This document shows, in pieces, positions 39,753-50,744 of a stretch of 64,000 nt of DNA; the stretch's first letter is position 1; each line of letters starts with the position of its first letter. This DNA comes from Saprospiraceae bacterium (GTDB lineage Bacteria; Bacteroidota; Bacteroidia; Chitinophagales; Saprospiraceae): positions 496,001 to 560,000 of the forward strand of contig JADJNW010000004.1 in NCBI GenBank assembly GCA_016714085.1, written 5' to 3'. The position numbers and the translations under genes are program-made. Under the pieces are notes generated by a model. The model saw only the letters and a list, made by a program, of their open reading frames with translations, made no database searches and was not told the origin of the DNA.

Positions 39753-42700
39753 GCAACTGGAAGCGCACCACTACACCACCGGATGCCTCGGTACGCGGGA
39801 AACCCGCAGAAGTCTTGGGCACATTCCGATTATAATCGAAGAATAACCGCAAGGACAAACGGCGATTGATTTTATACTCTGCCGATGGTGAAAACCGCAG
39901 TTGATAGCTGCCGCGCGTAGGTTCTACGACACCTTGATCCAGCAAGTGATTAAAAGTTACATCATCGCGCAATGAGAAATTAAATTGAATATCTAGATCA
40001 TTATTTTGCAATTGCCCACCACCACCAGGTCTCGTTTGCGTATTCTGGTTTTGCGGTTGTTCCTGCTGTTCATTATTGCGATTTCGTTGATTACGCTTGT
40101 TTTTACTGCCGGTCAGGAAGCCAATATTCACATTTTGCAAGCGATAACCAAAACCAAAAACGGCTTCCTCTACTTGCGTTTCGCTCAATTGGTTACTAAC
40201 GAAGCTCATGGCAAGCGTCCGAGATTTTTTATAATCGAAATTCATCGACATTCCGTTTTTCAAAGTAGCCGTAATCGCCAATAAAGGCTGGAAACCTTCC
40301 TGAATCGCAATTTCTGGTATTTCCAAACGAGGATAAAAGTTGCCGTTCAATTCATTAATACCGCCTTGATCGCGCGTGCGAAGATAGTCCAAACCAGTAT
40401 TGAAGCGGTTGACCGTCAAAGTGGACTTGTAACCATGTGTCAAACTAAAATTCTGGAAAAGCTCCTGGAATAGTGGCAAGCGCGACAAACCATTGTATGT
40501 CACGCGCCAGTTGGGTGCCGGTTGGGTTTTAAAGACGTCTAACTCAATAGAATTAGGGTCTTGGTCGGTATAAGCTGCCAAAAACGCAGGAACAAGCACA
40601 TCTTGCTGGGTGCGGCCATAGCCGTCGGTATAGCCTTGATTGGCAAGGTCCGGATCAATGTGTTGCCCTGTGCCGATTCTTTGCGAAACCGCAATCCGAT
40701 TGGTTTCAAATGTATTAAATAATTCTTTAATGCCTTTTTCGCCACCGCTGAAAAGCGTATTCAAAGCGTAGAAAGAAACATTCATCGAACCAATGTCCTG
40801 TGGAATGGCGTGAGAAAAATCTGCGCCCGATTCAAGCACTTTAAAATATTCGGAATGCGTTTCTACATATTTTTTATTGGCATCCAAATCGATCCGAAAA
40901 TCCCGGAATGGTTCCAGCGTCACTCGGGCCTCAATTGTTTGGTCATATTCTTGTACAACTTGTTGATTTAGAAAGACATTTCCTGAAATCCAGCGGCGAT
41001 TCTGATAGAGCCAATCCTCGCTACTGCCGTATTGATCTTCTCTAAGATTGCGAATATTTGGTTGCAAACCTGCCACAAAATCCCAGCCCGGTCCATCAAA
41101 TCCTGAACCCAAGCCCAATAATTCTGCCTTTGGCGTGAAGCCAGGAATAATTGTGCCCAGGCGTTCGGTGTAATTGAAACGAGCACTTCTCAAAAGTAAT
41201 AGCGGTCGAATCAGAATTTTCTCTAAAGTGCTGGGTTCACCTTCGGCGCGTTCTCTTCGCCTTTTGGTGGTATCCGCAGGTTCGGGTCGGGTAGGGGGGG
41301 CGCCAGGTCGAGTACGCGTGGCACCTGGGGTAGTCGCAGGTGCAGGGCGGTCTATCTTTTTAAGATAATCAAACTTATTATATAGATTAGCAAAGTTCAA
41401 ATCGACTGAAATCTGGCGCGTCTGGTTGTTTTGAATAATATTTCCAAGGCTATCCACATTCAAGGCAGCTGCCGTCCAGGAATAATCTGCCTGATAACTG
41501 GCGCGTGCTTGCACCCAATCCATAAATGGCAGGAGGCGAATTGGCAATTGATAGCTCACGGTTATATTATGGCGGTAATTTTTCATACGGCCTAAATCCT
41601 TGATATTGTTCCAAATACTATCGCGGCGGAATTGCTTGATATTCGCACGATCCACATTTTCCAGCATCCAGAGTTCATCTGGTTCATCAATTACTGAAGC
41701 AGCTAAAGCGTTAAAGCTCAAATTCAGGGATTTGCTCAAATTCCATTGCAAACCATAATCCCGATCCCAGGTAAAGCGCTTATTGAAAAAAGTATTATTC
41801 AGATCATCCAATCCTGTGAAACGATAACGGGTACGGTCGAATCGACGATCCATTATGGTGCTGAAAGTGAAGGAGTTAGGCAAAGGATTGAAATTAAATT
41901 CCTTGAAAATTTTCAGGTATTTATCATCCTTGATCAGATTTTTAAATGGCTCAATGTACTTGGCATCGTGCGAATAAGCATAATCCAAACCGCCCGTGTA
42001 GCGTTTCTGCTCATCAAATTCGATGATCGGATCGCGCCGATTGGTTTCGGTGTAACCATAAGAAACACTGAAATTTTCAATATCCCAGGGCATTGGCTTT
42101 TTCTGACCTCCACCACCGCCGCCACCTCCGCCGGTTCGATCTTTGCGCACATTCGTGAAATTGAAACTCTTGATGGTCGTTACATCCTGCGCCAATTCAC
42201 GGATAGAGTCGCGCTCGGTCGAAGTTTCGGTATTTTCAAGTTTCTGTTTTAATGGAATATCCAGATCGTAAGGATCGTATTCAGGAGACTTGATTTGTTG
42301 CGAAACCTGTCCCAGGAATGGCAAACGAATACCCCATTTTTCAGGAAAAAATTTACCTAATTCAAAATTCCCGGCAAGGTCATAACCAAATAACTCGTTT
42401 CGACTGCGCTGTTGTACTTTTTGATCCAATGCTCCAAAACCAATGCTGCTATAGTTTCCAGCCGCAGTGATATTACCAAAATCAGCCAATTGTAAATCGA
42501 TGCGCGCCACCGCTGCCACACCGCCGCGTTCGTCTAATCCCAGCAGGCGCATCTCATTGATCCAGACCTCAGCATTATGAGATATATTGTCGTAAGTCAC
42601 TCGATTTCGCACACCTACCATGGCGACTCTTACATAACCAATATTTGGATTTCCTTTTACGCGAATAAAATGTCCTTGATCGGTCGTATCCGAAAATACT

Positions 42701-45700
42701 TGTGTTAAAGAAAATCCTTGATTATTGCGATCTTGCTTCACCTGCCGCAGTTGCTCAAAAGCAAAATCAAAATTATTTTCAGGTTTCCACACCTCTAGTT
42801 TGTAGTCTGTAGAATTTGGATTGCCGTTCAATCGGGTCGAATCCGACATGGTCAGCGGAATCTCATACTCATAATAATTATTCTTAATATCACTACCCAA
42901 GCGAATGAATACGCTCATTTCACCGTTCTCAATTTTTTGTCCATCCAATGCTTCGGCGTGTACGAACATCCGCAAACGCTGGTACACTCGCATATCAAAA
43001 TCAAGATTTTTGAAGATCGCCTTGTCCTCACCATCGCAGAGGCCGCGTACCACCATCGAAAGCGATTGCTCGTTTTGCAAAGCATTGAAAACGCCCAATG
43101 ACTGTTCTCTCTGGATGCCTTCTGGCAAAACATAATTAAAAGGTGTACGGCCACTATTCTCTTCAATATTCACCGCGTCCACGTCAAATTCTGCCGGATT
43201 TTCACATTCGTCGATACCAATTTGTCCTTCTGACAAATCCTGAAGATACCGCCGCCATTGGTTGCGCACTAATTCAAGCGTAGCAAAACGCAACGTCGTT
43301 TGCGACTGGAAGCCATGCATATACATCCGCATAAAGCGAATCGAACGGAAATCGCGGATACCGCCTACTGCCGTGCGGTTGGAAGTGTTTAATGGAATTC
43401 TAAAGCGATACCATACGCGGCGACCATCCTCGCTTTCGCGGCGGTCGGTGATAAAAGGTGTCTGATTGACATCAATCTCACGAGGATTGGCAGGATTCGC
43501 TTTCAGCGGAATTCTATATTGAAAATACGATTCGGTCTCATTCAAAGTATTATCCCTGTCCAAATCTTCGGCATCAGGAATATTCGTAGAAGAAGAAACA
43601 AACTGAGAACCGTCATTTTCGCGGGAATTACCCTGTGGATTATTGAAATCCCGATAGCGACGCAAAACACCAGCCTCCGTTGGAAAAGTTTCATCGCGGT
43701 AGTAGCGATAGTCATCATTGGCGGGGTCTTGGGCTACGATAGCAGCAGCGTTTGGATTGCTGGCGCTCAGTTGAGCAATATAGTCGGTGAATTTGGAACG
43801 CTCCGCATCATTATCCAATCCATCTAAACCTACATCTTGCAGAAGACGGGCTTCAGGATCATTGTCAAATGCACGCGTAATCTGCTGCCCGATAGGTACT
43901 CTCGACCAGGATGTTTCATCCACACGCCGATCAGGATTGGTGGGTGCTGGCAAACCATTTTCAAAAAACTTGCGCGAGTCGCGGAGAATATCTTCTGAAA
44001 TGTTCCCTAAGTTGATGTACAATTCGCCTTCCTTATCCTGATAATTTTGCGCCGGATTTTGAGGATCGTTTTCATCCAGGAATGGACTGAGCATCCAAAA
44101 TTCCAGGAATTCGATATTAGAAGATTGAACATCATTGTTTTGTAAAGCGCGCATGATCCCACCCCAGCGCGTCTTCGGATCATTCAGAACAAGCGGCTGG
44201 TTGGGATCTCCCAGAAGCGTCACCCCTCTGGAAATACCAGGGTAACCACTTGGTATATCGAAATTGTAAGGGCCTCTTTCATTCGGGAAAAAGGTCATAT
44301 CCAGCGTCTGAATATTCGGCAGATCGGTTGGCTGGAGTTGCACATTCGGGAAGACCTCGATCTGTGGCACCAGACTTGTATAAGGATTCGCGCATCTCGA
44401 CTGTTTCGAACACTAGGATCGATCAGATACCAACTCAATTTTGCGCGGTTAGCTCCTGAGCGCAAGTCGTTGACCAAATTTGCTTCGGGGAAAAGGGGAT
44501 TCCGATCCTCGGCATCGTTTTGCGGCACACTCGCCAGATACCATTGATTCACTGGCTGACGCAAGTCAAAACTGCTCGCACTGCCTTCAAAATCATCAAG
44601 ATACACAACTCCTTCTTTTTCATCCTTGCTTTGATTGATCGCGCGAGCGTGGCCAGGCTTCAATGCTGCCATTTCAGCGCTGACGGTAATAGAAGAAGGC
44701 GCTTTGGTATCAATCAGCGGAATGGCGTCCACCATTTTGGTCAACCAATTGGCTTCTCGTGTAAGGTTGAGGTCTAAACCATAAATTTTATTATTAATCG
44801 GATCTTCGCCAATATTTACTTTTTGTGTAAAAGGCCGTTCAAAAAGATGTAAATAAGTAGCACCGATTGTAAAGTTTTCGTCTATTTCATAATCTGCGCG
44901 AAGCCCTACCATTGTTTTAGTCTGGAAACCAAATAAGGTATTGTCTTCAAAAGAAACATTGATCGGCACACCGGAATTAAGGATGGCATCGTTCAGGATT
45001 TTTACTCGTCCGATATTATAATCAATTTCATAATCCGCACCTTCTTTCAGCAATTGCCCTCCGGCGGTCACGCGCACCGAGCCTGGCGGAATGTTGAAGG
45101 CGCCCAGCGAAATCTCTGACGATACGCTTGATTTGTAGCTACCTTTGATAACGTAGCGGTTCTTCTCAGGAAATTCTCGCGCCAGGAAAAGGGTAGAATC
45201 ATATAATTCTTGATAGACATATTTTCGTTCAAAAGCAGCATTATCAATTTGTGTCCGAAGGGCAGAACCAAAAGGCTCCAGGACTGGAAACATGATGCGA
45301 CCATTACCCAAATTAATCGTTATCCCCGGCACAAAGTCAAAAATCCCATCGGGCTGAGGGTCGCCTTGTGTATTTAATCTATCAAGATTAAAAATTCTAA
45401 GTAAAGGTTTTCCGGCAATGTCTGTTTCCGGCAGAAAACGCTTTTGTCCCTTACCGGGATCATCATAGAAAATATCCAAACGGAAATCCTGCTGGCTCAC
45501 TTGAAATGCACCAATAGAATAAACGTTTTTCATCATCAAATCCCAGGTTGGCACATCGGTACGTTGGGTTGTGCTTTTTAACAGTTTGACAAACAGCACA
45601 TTAAGCGAAGTATCAGGACTGGTGGTTTCTTGATTCTGAGACAATTCCCCCACTTTGTAAGTCTGCCCATTATAAGAATATTGGAAAGCTACACCTACCA

Positions 45701-47150
45701 CCTGATTGGGTTGTACGTTGATATTCAATGAAATAAAGCCCAATTCCGGGTGGAAATTATATTCCGAAGGTTGCAGTTTGCGGGCGCTTACCTTTTCAAA
45801 ATCTTTGGCTTGTTGCAGTCGAAACTGATTCTGCAAAGCGTTGACCGATTGGTCGATGCTGCGGGTATCAGGATTATTCAATAAATCTTGATACAAACTA
45901 TTGGATCGGTTGTCGGGCAACAAGCGGCCAGCGATGTCTCTTGGAGCACTTGGATTGGGCGTGATGACATTCGGGCTTACCAGATTACTCGGTTCGCCAA
46001 GATCGGCGAAAGCAATAATGTCGCGCACATTGTCCACTTCATTCCGATTATTGGTAATCCAAACCTCAATATTTTCAATTTTGAATAAGCTCCTGATTTG
46101 AGGCATATTTGATAAGCCCTCTTCAAAAGTATTTCTATTATAATGCGAGAAAAAGAAGTGGCGGTTTTCGTCGTATTCATCGGCTTTTACCTCAAATTCT
46201 TGCAATTGGCTTCCGTTTTGAATTTGCAAATTTTCCCTTTGCGAATTTTGTTGAGATAGCACCGTTGTCAAGCGCAAATGCCCGAATTGCATTTCGGTTT
46301 TCAAACCAAACAAGCTCTGCGCACCCTGGATGAGCGTTCCGCGTAAAGGCAAGCTCACGTTACCCGCTTCTATTTTTTTCAGAATTTCATCTTCACTAAA
46401 CAAATCGCTGTTATAATCAATCTTGATTTGGTTGTCAAAATTAAAAGTAGCGCCGGTATTGTATCGAGTAGAAAGATTGAGTTTTTCACCAATTTTACCC
46501 GTCACATCCATTTGGATATTCATATCAAAATCAAACAGCGGCCCTTGTCGTTGCTGGCGAATGGGCAGGATCGGATTTTCCACTTTTTGATAGTCCAAAC
46601 CAAAGGTCAAGTCAATATTACCGCGGGGTTTGATGTCCACCGTAGTACCACCAAATAAACGATCGATCAGGCTGTTTTTTACATCAATTTTGGCGATGGG
46701 ATCGAGCGCGCTTACGCCGCTGCCCGTGTTCACGCCATTCAGTTGCTTAAAATAATTATCCATATCCTGCTTGCGCCGATACTCCATATATTCCTCAAAA
46801 GTCATATATGTAGGCATCCGAAAGAACTCATCACCGATTTTTTCGGTGACGATGTAGCGGCCCGTCACAGGATCATATTCTACAGTCTGTTCGACGCTTT
46901 TTGGGTCTTTCAGATCGAAAGGATTTCGCGGGCCGGAATTGAGAAAATCGCCTGTGCGATCTTTGATCGGTGGCAGGGTATCTTGTTGCACAATCGCTAA
47001 CGCATAAGGATCGTCCAGATTTGTATTACCTCCCTGAACGCTCAGCGCTAAAGTAAAAATTCCGATGATGAGGCTGAAGGGTAAAAGTACTCTACTCATA
47101 GTTTTGATAATCTGGCTTTTACAAGCTCGTGAAAGGTTAAATATATTCAT
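39748..47150 (-). CDS. sprA: Type IX secretion translocon / cell-surface protein SprA, frameshifted
   Basis: The T9SS outer-membrane pore: a very large barrel that exports CTD-bearing proteins and supports gliding. The first frame covers 951 residues up to LSWYLIDPSVRNSRDA, then goes out of frame. The second frame continues NPYTSLVPQIEVFPNVQLQ for 1540 more, ending GGVVVRFQLQ. Removing two bases from the CGCGC at 44389-44393 restores 2466 residues, a normal SprA length. Repeated barrel strands and SprA blocks are visible (LDYQKVENPILPIRQQRQGPLFDFDMNIQMDVTGKIGEKL; VYLDDFEGSASSFDLR). Lies beside ruvA, as in many Bacteroidota. Ends RFQLQ at an octad array. Confidence 0.93.
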
Positions 47151-47167
47151 GGTTGTCGGGTCTCAAA

Positions 47168-47247
47168 ATCACTTGGTCACTAATTCACCAAGTCACCCAA
47201 TCTCCTAGTCACCAAGTCACCGAATCTCCCACTCTCTAAGTTCCCAA
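47168..47247. repeat. Ten-unit octad array upstream of sprA
   Basis: ATCACTTG, GTCACTAA, TTCACCAA, GTCACCCA, ATCTCCTA, GTCACCAA, GTCACCGA, ATCTCCCA, CTCTCTAA, GTTCCCAA. Ten 8-nt units with no phase slip; T at position 2 and C at position 3 are nearly constant. It begins 18 nt before the sprA start, within its probable leader. Confidence 0.85.
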
Positions 47248-47314
47248 TGCCAGCATAAACGCCGCGACTTTTTTCTTTTTGTCTGAAAATCAAATTTTAA
47301 CATTAGAAAAGAGC

Positions 47315-47385
47315 GGTCAGAAGTCGGAAGCCAGATTGCTTATTAACTTTCTCTGACATCTCTAATCTCTATTCTATAATCTTAA
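47315..47385. repeat. Heptad arrays near the ruvA end
   Basis: GGTCAGA, AGTCGGA, AGCCAGA (47315-47335), then after 15 nt CTCTGAC, ATCTCTA, ATCTCTA, TTCTATA, ATCTTAA (47351-47385). Purine arm then pyrimidine arm, as in the arrays at 21594 and 34570. Confidence 0.75.
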
Positions 47386-47464
47386 AACAAAGTTTTTGGG
47401 CGGATTTTAGGCAATAGTATATCTTTTCAGCAGGCGCTGATAGCCATGTTTTCCCAGCGTTGTA

Positions 47465-48055
47465 TCAGGATAAATGCTTGAGTGCCAGTTTGATTAACGT
47501 TTCTACGTTCGTACCGGCGGGTTGCTCCTTCAGAATTTTATTGAGTGTTTTTTGCACTTCGATTCTGGAAAATCCCAGTGCAACTAATGCAGATAACGCC
47601 TCCTCCCGAATTGTATTGTCTTGAGGCAAAATTGTTAAGGGCGCCTCGCCTGATTCTTTTACCAATTTATCTTTCAAATCAAGGATAATGCGCTTCGCGG
47701 TCTTGGGACCAATTCCTTTTACTTTGCCAAATGCCGCATCGTTTTCGCCAATCACCGCAGCCCGTACTTCGTCTGGTTGCATCGAAGAAAGCAATAATTG
47801 TGCCGTAGATGGCCCAATGCCCGATACCGAAATCAAATGCAAAAAAAGCGTACGCTCGGCCTCATCGGCAAAGCCGTACAGGGTGTGGCTATCTTCGCGG
47901 ATGATAAGCTGCGTAAGGATTTTGACCGATTCTAATTTTTCGACTTTAATATAAGTATTCAGGCTAATATGAACGTGGTAGCCCACTCCATTTACTTCTA
48001 CGACTATGAAAGTTGGCGTCTTATGGGTGATAATGCCTTTCAAATAAGTAATCAT
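47465..48055 (-). CDS. ruvA: Holliday junction branch migration protein RuvA
   Basis: 196 residues, full length. N-terminal OB domain (MITYLKGIITHKTPTFIVVEVNGVGYHVHIS), two helix-hairpin-helix motifs (LISVSGIGPSTAQLLLSSM and KVKGIGPKTAKRIILDLKDKL) and the C-terminal domain III (EEALSALVALGFSRIEVQKTLNKI) that contacts RuvB. RuvA tetramers hold the four-way junction while RuvB drives migration. The neighbour of sprA in many Bacteroidota genomes. A heptad array lies in its leader. Confidence 0.97.
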   Translation of the reverse strand: MITYLKGIITHKTPTFIVVEVNGVGYHVHISLNTYIKVEKLESVKILTQLIIREDSHTLYGFADEAERTLFLHLISVSGIGPSTAQLLLSSMQPDEVRAAVIGENDAAFGKVKGIGPKTAKRIILDLKDKLVKESGEAPLTILPQDNTIREEALSALVALGFSRIEVQKTLNKILKEQPAGTNVETLIKLALKHLS

Positions 48056-48069
48056 GCCTCGGTTTTATG

Positions 48070-48104
48070 TCATTGATCATTAGTCATCGACCATTTGTCA
48101 AAAA
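48070..48104. repeat. Heptad array in the ruvA leader
   Basis: TCATTGA, TCATTAG, TCATCGA, CCATTTG, TCAAAAA: five units in phase, 15 nt before the ruvA start on the minus strand. CA at positions 2-3 is constant. Confidence 0.75.
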
Positions 48105-48186
48105 GCTGAAAATTAATGGATTAAGTCGATATAATGCTATAATGGTTTTGAAACAGTGTTTACTAAAATCGCTGCAAAGGTAAAAA

Positions 48187-48257
48187 TTGTTTCTTGTTTC
48201 TGATTGCTTGTTTCTTGTTCTTCAATAACCGTTACACCGATAACATTTTTAACTTTG
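48187..48257 (+). repeat. Heptad array and promoter upstream of purD
   Basis: TTGTTTC, TTGTTTC, TGATTGC, TTGTTTC, TTGTTCT, TCAATAA (48187-48228): three units are identical. The -7 box TAACTTTG follows at 48250-48257, 14 nt before the purD ATG, so the array spans the -33 region and its upstream side. Confidence 0.75.
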
Positions 48258-48271
48258 CCAAAACATCGTCA

Positions 48272-49540
48272 ATGAACATTCTACTCCTCGGTAGCGGCGG
48301 GCGCGAGCATACTTTCGCCTGGAAAATGCGACAAAGCCCCCTTTGCGAAAAATTGATTATTGCTCCCGGTAATGCCGGTATGACTGACCTTGGTATTAAT
48401 ATTAATATCGATCCAATTGATTTTCAGGCAGTTAGAATATTAGCTATCGCCGAAAAAATTGATATGATTGTGGTGGGCCCCGAAGAGCCTTTGGTGCGGG
48501 GTATTTATGATTATTTTCAACATGATTTATCGGTGGAGCATATTGCTATTGTTGGGCCCTCCCGAATGGGCGCTCTGCTTGAGGGTAGCAAGGCTTACGC
48601 CAAACGCTTTATGCAGGAATTTGATATTCCAACTGCCGCTTACCGCGAATTTTCTAAAGAAGATTTGAATGCCGGATTAAATTATATCGCGCAACAAAAA
48701 TTGCCGATTGTACTCAAAGCAGATGGCTTGGCTGCCGGAAAAGGCGTTATCATTTGTGCCACGATAACCGAAGCGCAGCAAGCATTTCGAGAGATGCTCG
48801 ACGGAAAATTTGGCGAAGCCAGCGCTAAAGTAGTTATTGAAGAATTTTTAACAGGAATAGAATTTTCGGTCTTTGTTCTTACCGATGGAAAAGATTATAA
48901 AATCCTGCCCGTAGCCAAGGATTATAAGCGTATTGGCGAGGGTGACACCGGCCCGAACACTGGCGGAATGGGCGCGGTTTCTCATCCGCCGTTTGTAGAT
49001 CAGGTTCTGATGCAAAAGGTCGAAGAACGTGTGATCAAGCGCACGATCAAGGGTATTCAAAAAACGGATTTAGACTATAAAGGCTTCATTTTCTTTGGGT
49101 TAATCAATGTGAATGGCGATCCTTACGTCATTGAATACAATTGCCGAATGGGCGACCCCGAAACCGAAGTGGTTTTTCCGAGATTGAAAACCGATTTAGT
49201 AGCTTTAATGCAAGCGATGTGCGAAGGACGGCTTTCAGAAATCGAAATCGAAGAGGACGAGCGCGCCGCAGCTACTGTTATTCTGGTGTCTGGCGGCTAC
49301 CCCGATGCTTACGAAAAAGGCAAAATGATCACAGGTCTGGAGCAAGTGGAAGGAAGCATTGTTTTTCATGCAGGCACCAAAAGTATGGGCAATCAGATCG
49401 TCTCCAACGGTGGACGGGTGCTGGCTATTACATCTTATGGTAAAGATTTTCACGAAGCTTTACAATTATCTTATAAAAACGCTGAAAAAATTCAATTTAA
49501 TAATAAATATTATCGTAAAGACATCGGTTTTGATCTTTAA
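48272..49540 (+). CDS. purD: Phosphoribosylamine-glycine ligase
   Basis: About 422 residues from ATG 48272. The longer frame to 48194 was rejected because MNILLLGSGGREHTFAWKM is the conserved start. Second enzyme of purine synthesis: joins glycine to phosphoribosylamine with ATP. The ATP-grasp domain shows LPIVLKADGLAAGKGVIICAT, VVIEEFLTGIEFSVFVLTDG, GEGDTGPNTGGMGAVSHPP and NVNGDPYVIEYNCRMGDPETEVVFPRL. The C-terminal domain has AATVILVSGGYPDAYEKGKMITGL. Complete, cytoplasmic. The next gene starts about 50 nt after its stop. Confidence 0.97.
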   Translation: MNILLLGSGGREHTFAWKMRQSPLCEKLIIAPGNAGMTDLGININIDPIDFQAVRILAIAEKIDMIVVGPEEPLVRGIYDYFQHDLSVEHIAIVGPSRMGALLEGSKAYAKRFMQEFDIPTAAYREFSKEDLNAGLNYIAQQKLPIVLKADGLAAGKGVIICATITEAQQAFREMLDGKFGEASAKVVIEEFLTGIEFSVFVLTDGKDYKILPVAKDYKRIGEGDTGPNTGGMGAVSHPPFVDQVLMQKVEERVIKRTIKGIQKTDLDYKGFIFFGLINVNGDPYVIEYNCRMGDPETEVVFPRLKTDLVALMQAMCEGRLSEIEIEEDERAAATVILVSGGYPDAYEKGKMITGLEQVEGSIVFHAGTKSMGNQIVSNGGRVLAITSYGKDFHEALQLSYKNAEKIQFNNKYYRKDIGFDL

Positions 49541-49548
49541 ATATTAAA

Positions 49549-49582
49549 CTTCTCAACTCATTAAGCTCCTCAACTCATAAAC
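49549..49582 (+). repeat. 17-nt tandem repeat between purD and the aminotransferase gene
   Basis: CTTCTCAACTCATTAAG (49549-49565) and CTCCTCAACTCATAAAC (49566-49582): two 17-nt copies differing at a few bases, ending 7 nt before the next ATG. Confidence 0.7.
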
Positions 49583-49589
49583 ATAGAAA

Positions 49590-50744
49590 ATGACAAATAT
49601 TAAAATTCAATCAAAATTACCCAGCGTCGGCACCAATATTTTTACGGTGATGTCAACTTTAGCCAATGAGCATAATGCGATCAATCTTTCGCAGGGCTTT
49701 CCTGATTTTCCTTCTTCGGAGCGACTCAATGAACTGGTGTCTTATTATATGCAAAAAGGTTTTAATCAGTACGCGCCAATGCCCGGTTTGCCTGTCTTTC
49801 GAGAACAAATTTCGCATAAGATTTCTTCATTATATGATATTTCTATTCACCCTGATGAAATAACAGTAACAGCAGGTGCAACTCAGGCATTGTTTACAGC
49901 GATTGCGACATTCGTGCGCCCCGGCGATGAAGTGGTTATTCTGGAGCCGGCGTATGATTCTTATCGACCTTCTATTGAAGTAAATGGCGGTATTCCAGTT
50001 GTTTATGAATTAAAAGCGCCTGAATATAAAGTGGATTGGCAAGCGGTGCAAGGACTTTTCTCTCCTAAAACCCGCATGATTATGATTAATACACCGCATA
50101 ACCCGACGGGTACAATTTTAAATAAGGAAGACTTAGAATCTTTATATAATATTTTAAAAAATACTAATATTATAGTTCTGAGTGACGAGGTTTATGAACA
50201 TTTAATTTACGATGGTGAGTCTCACCAAAGCGTTTTGCGCTATCCCGGCTTGCGCGAGCGGAGTCTGGCCGTTTATTCTTTTGGCAAAACTTTTCATAAT
50301 ACCGGCTGGAAATTAGGCTATTGTGTAGCGCCGCCGGCATTAACGGCGGAGTTTCGCAAAGTGCATCAATTCAATGTTTTCAGTGTGAATACACCGATGC
50401 AATATGCATTGGCAGATTTTTTACAAAATCCTGAAGAATATTTAGTACTAAATAACTTTTTTCAAGAAAAACGCGATTATTTAGTAAAAGTAATGGAAGG
50501 CTCACGTTTACTGCCTCTTCCAAGCAAAGGCACTTATTTCCAATTATTTGATTATAGTCAAATTTCGGATGAAGCCGATAGGGATTTTGCGAAGCGCATG
50601 ACCATTGAGTTTGGCGTGGCCGCTATTCCGGTGTCCGTATTTTATAGTAGTAAAAGAGACGATAAAGTTATCCGGCTTTGTTTTGCAAAAAAAGAAGAAA
50701 CATTACAAAAAGCAGGCGAATTGCTACGAACCAAAATCGGTTAA
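49590..50744 (+). CDS. Methionine aminotransferase-like class I/II PLP enzyme (YbdL type)
   Basis: 384 residues. Fold-type I aminotransferase with NLSQGFPDFPSSERL near the N-terminus, ITVTAGATQALFTAIATFVRPGDEVVILEPAYDSY, MIMINTPHNPTGTIL, IVLSDEVYEHLIYDG and the PLP lysine in SFGKTFHNTGWKLGYC. This set matches the YbdL/kynurenine aminotransferase-like group, often methionine-preferring and used in methionine salvage. The substrate is inferred from similarity. Cytoplasmic. Its stop overlaps the end of the haloperoxidase gene on the other strand by 4 nt. Confidence 0.9.
   Translation: MTNIKIQSKLPSVGTNIFTVMSTLANEHNAINLSQGFPDFPSSERLNELVSYYMQKGFNQYAPMPGLPVFREQISHKISSLYDISIHPDEITVTAGATQALFTAIATFVRPGDEVVILEPAYDSYRPSIEVNGGIPVVYELKAPEYKVDWQAVQGLFSPKTRMIMINTPHNPTGTILNKEDLESLYNILKNTNIIVLSDEVYEHLIYDGESHQSVLRYPGLRERSLAVYSFGKTFHNTGWKLGYCVAPPALTAEFRKVHQFNVFSVNTPMQYALADFLQNPEEYLVLNNFFQEKRDYLVKVMEGSRLLPLPSKGTYFQLFDYSQISDEADRDFAKRMTIEFGVAAIPVSVFYSSKRDDKVIRLCFAKKEETLQKAGELLRTKIG

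Larger units (their letters stand above)
47151..47464. other. sprA-ruvA spacer
   Basis: About 314 nt with no gene. It contains the octad array 47168-47247 and heptad arrays at 47315-47335 and 47351-47385. No clear TAnnTTTG box was found on the minus strand for sprA. Confidence 0.6.

Noticed and set aside
39748..47150. Two separate genes instead of one sprA
   Set aside because: The second frame has no plausible start of its own, and the conserved sequence passes directly from one frame to the other at 44389-44393.
47168..47247. CRISPR array
   Set aside because: Units are 8 nt with no spacers and no cas genes are nearby; the same holds for the other arrays.
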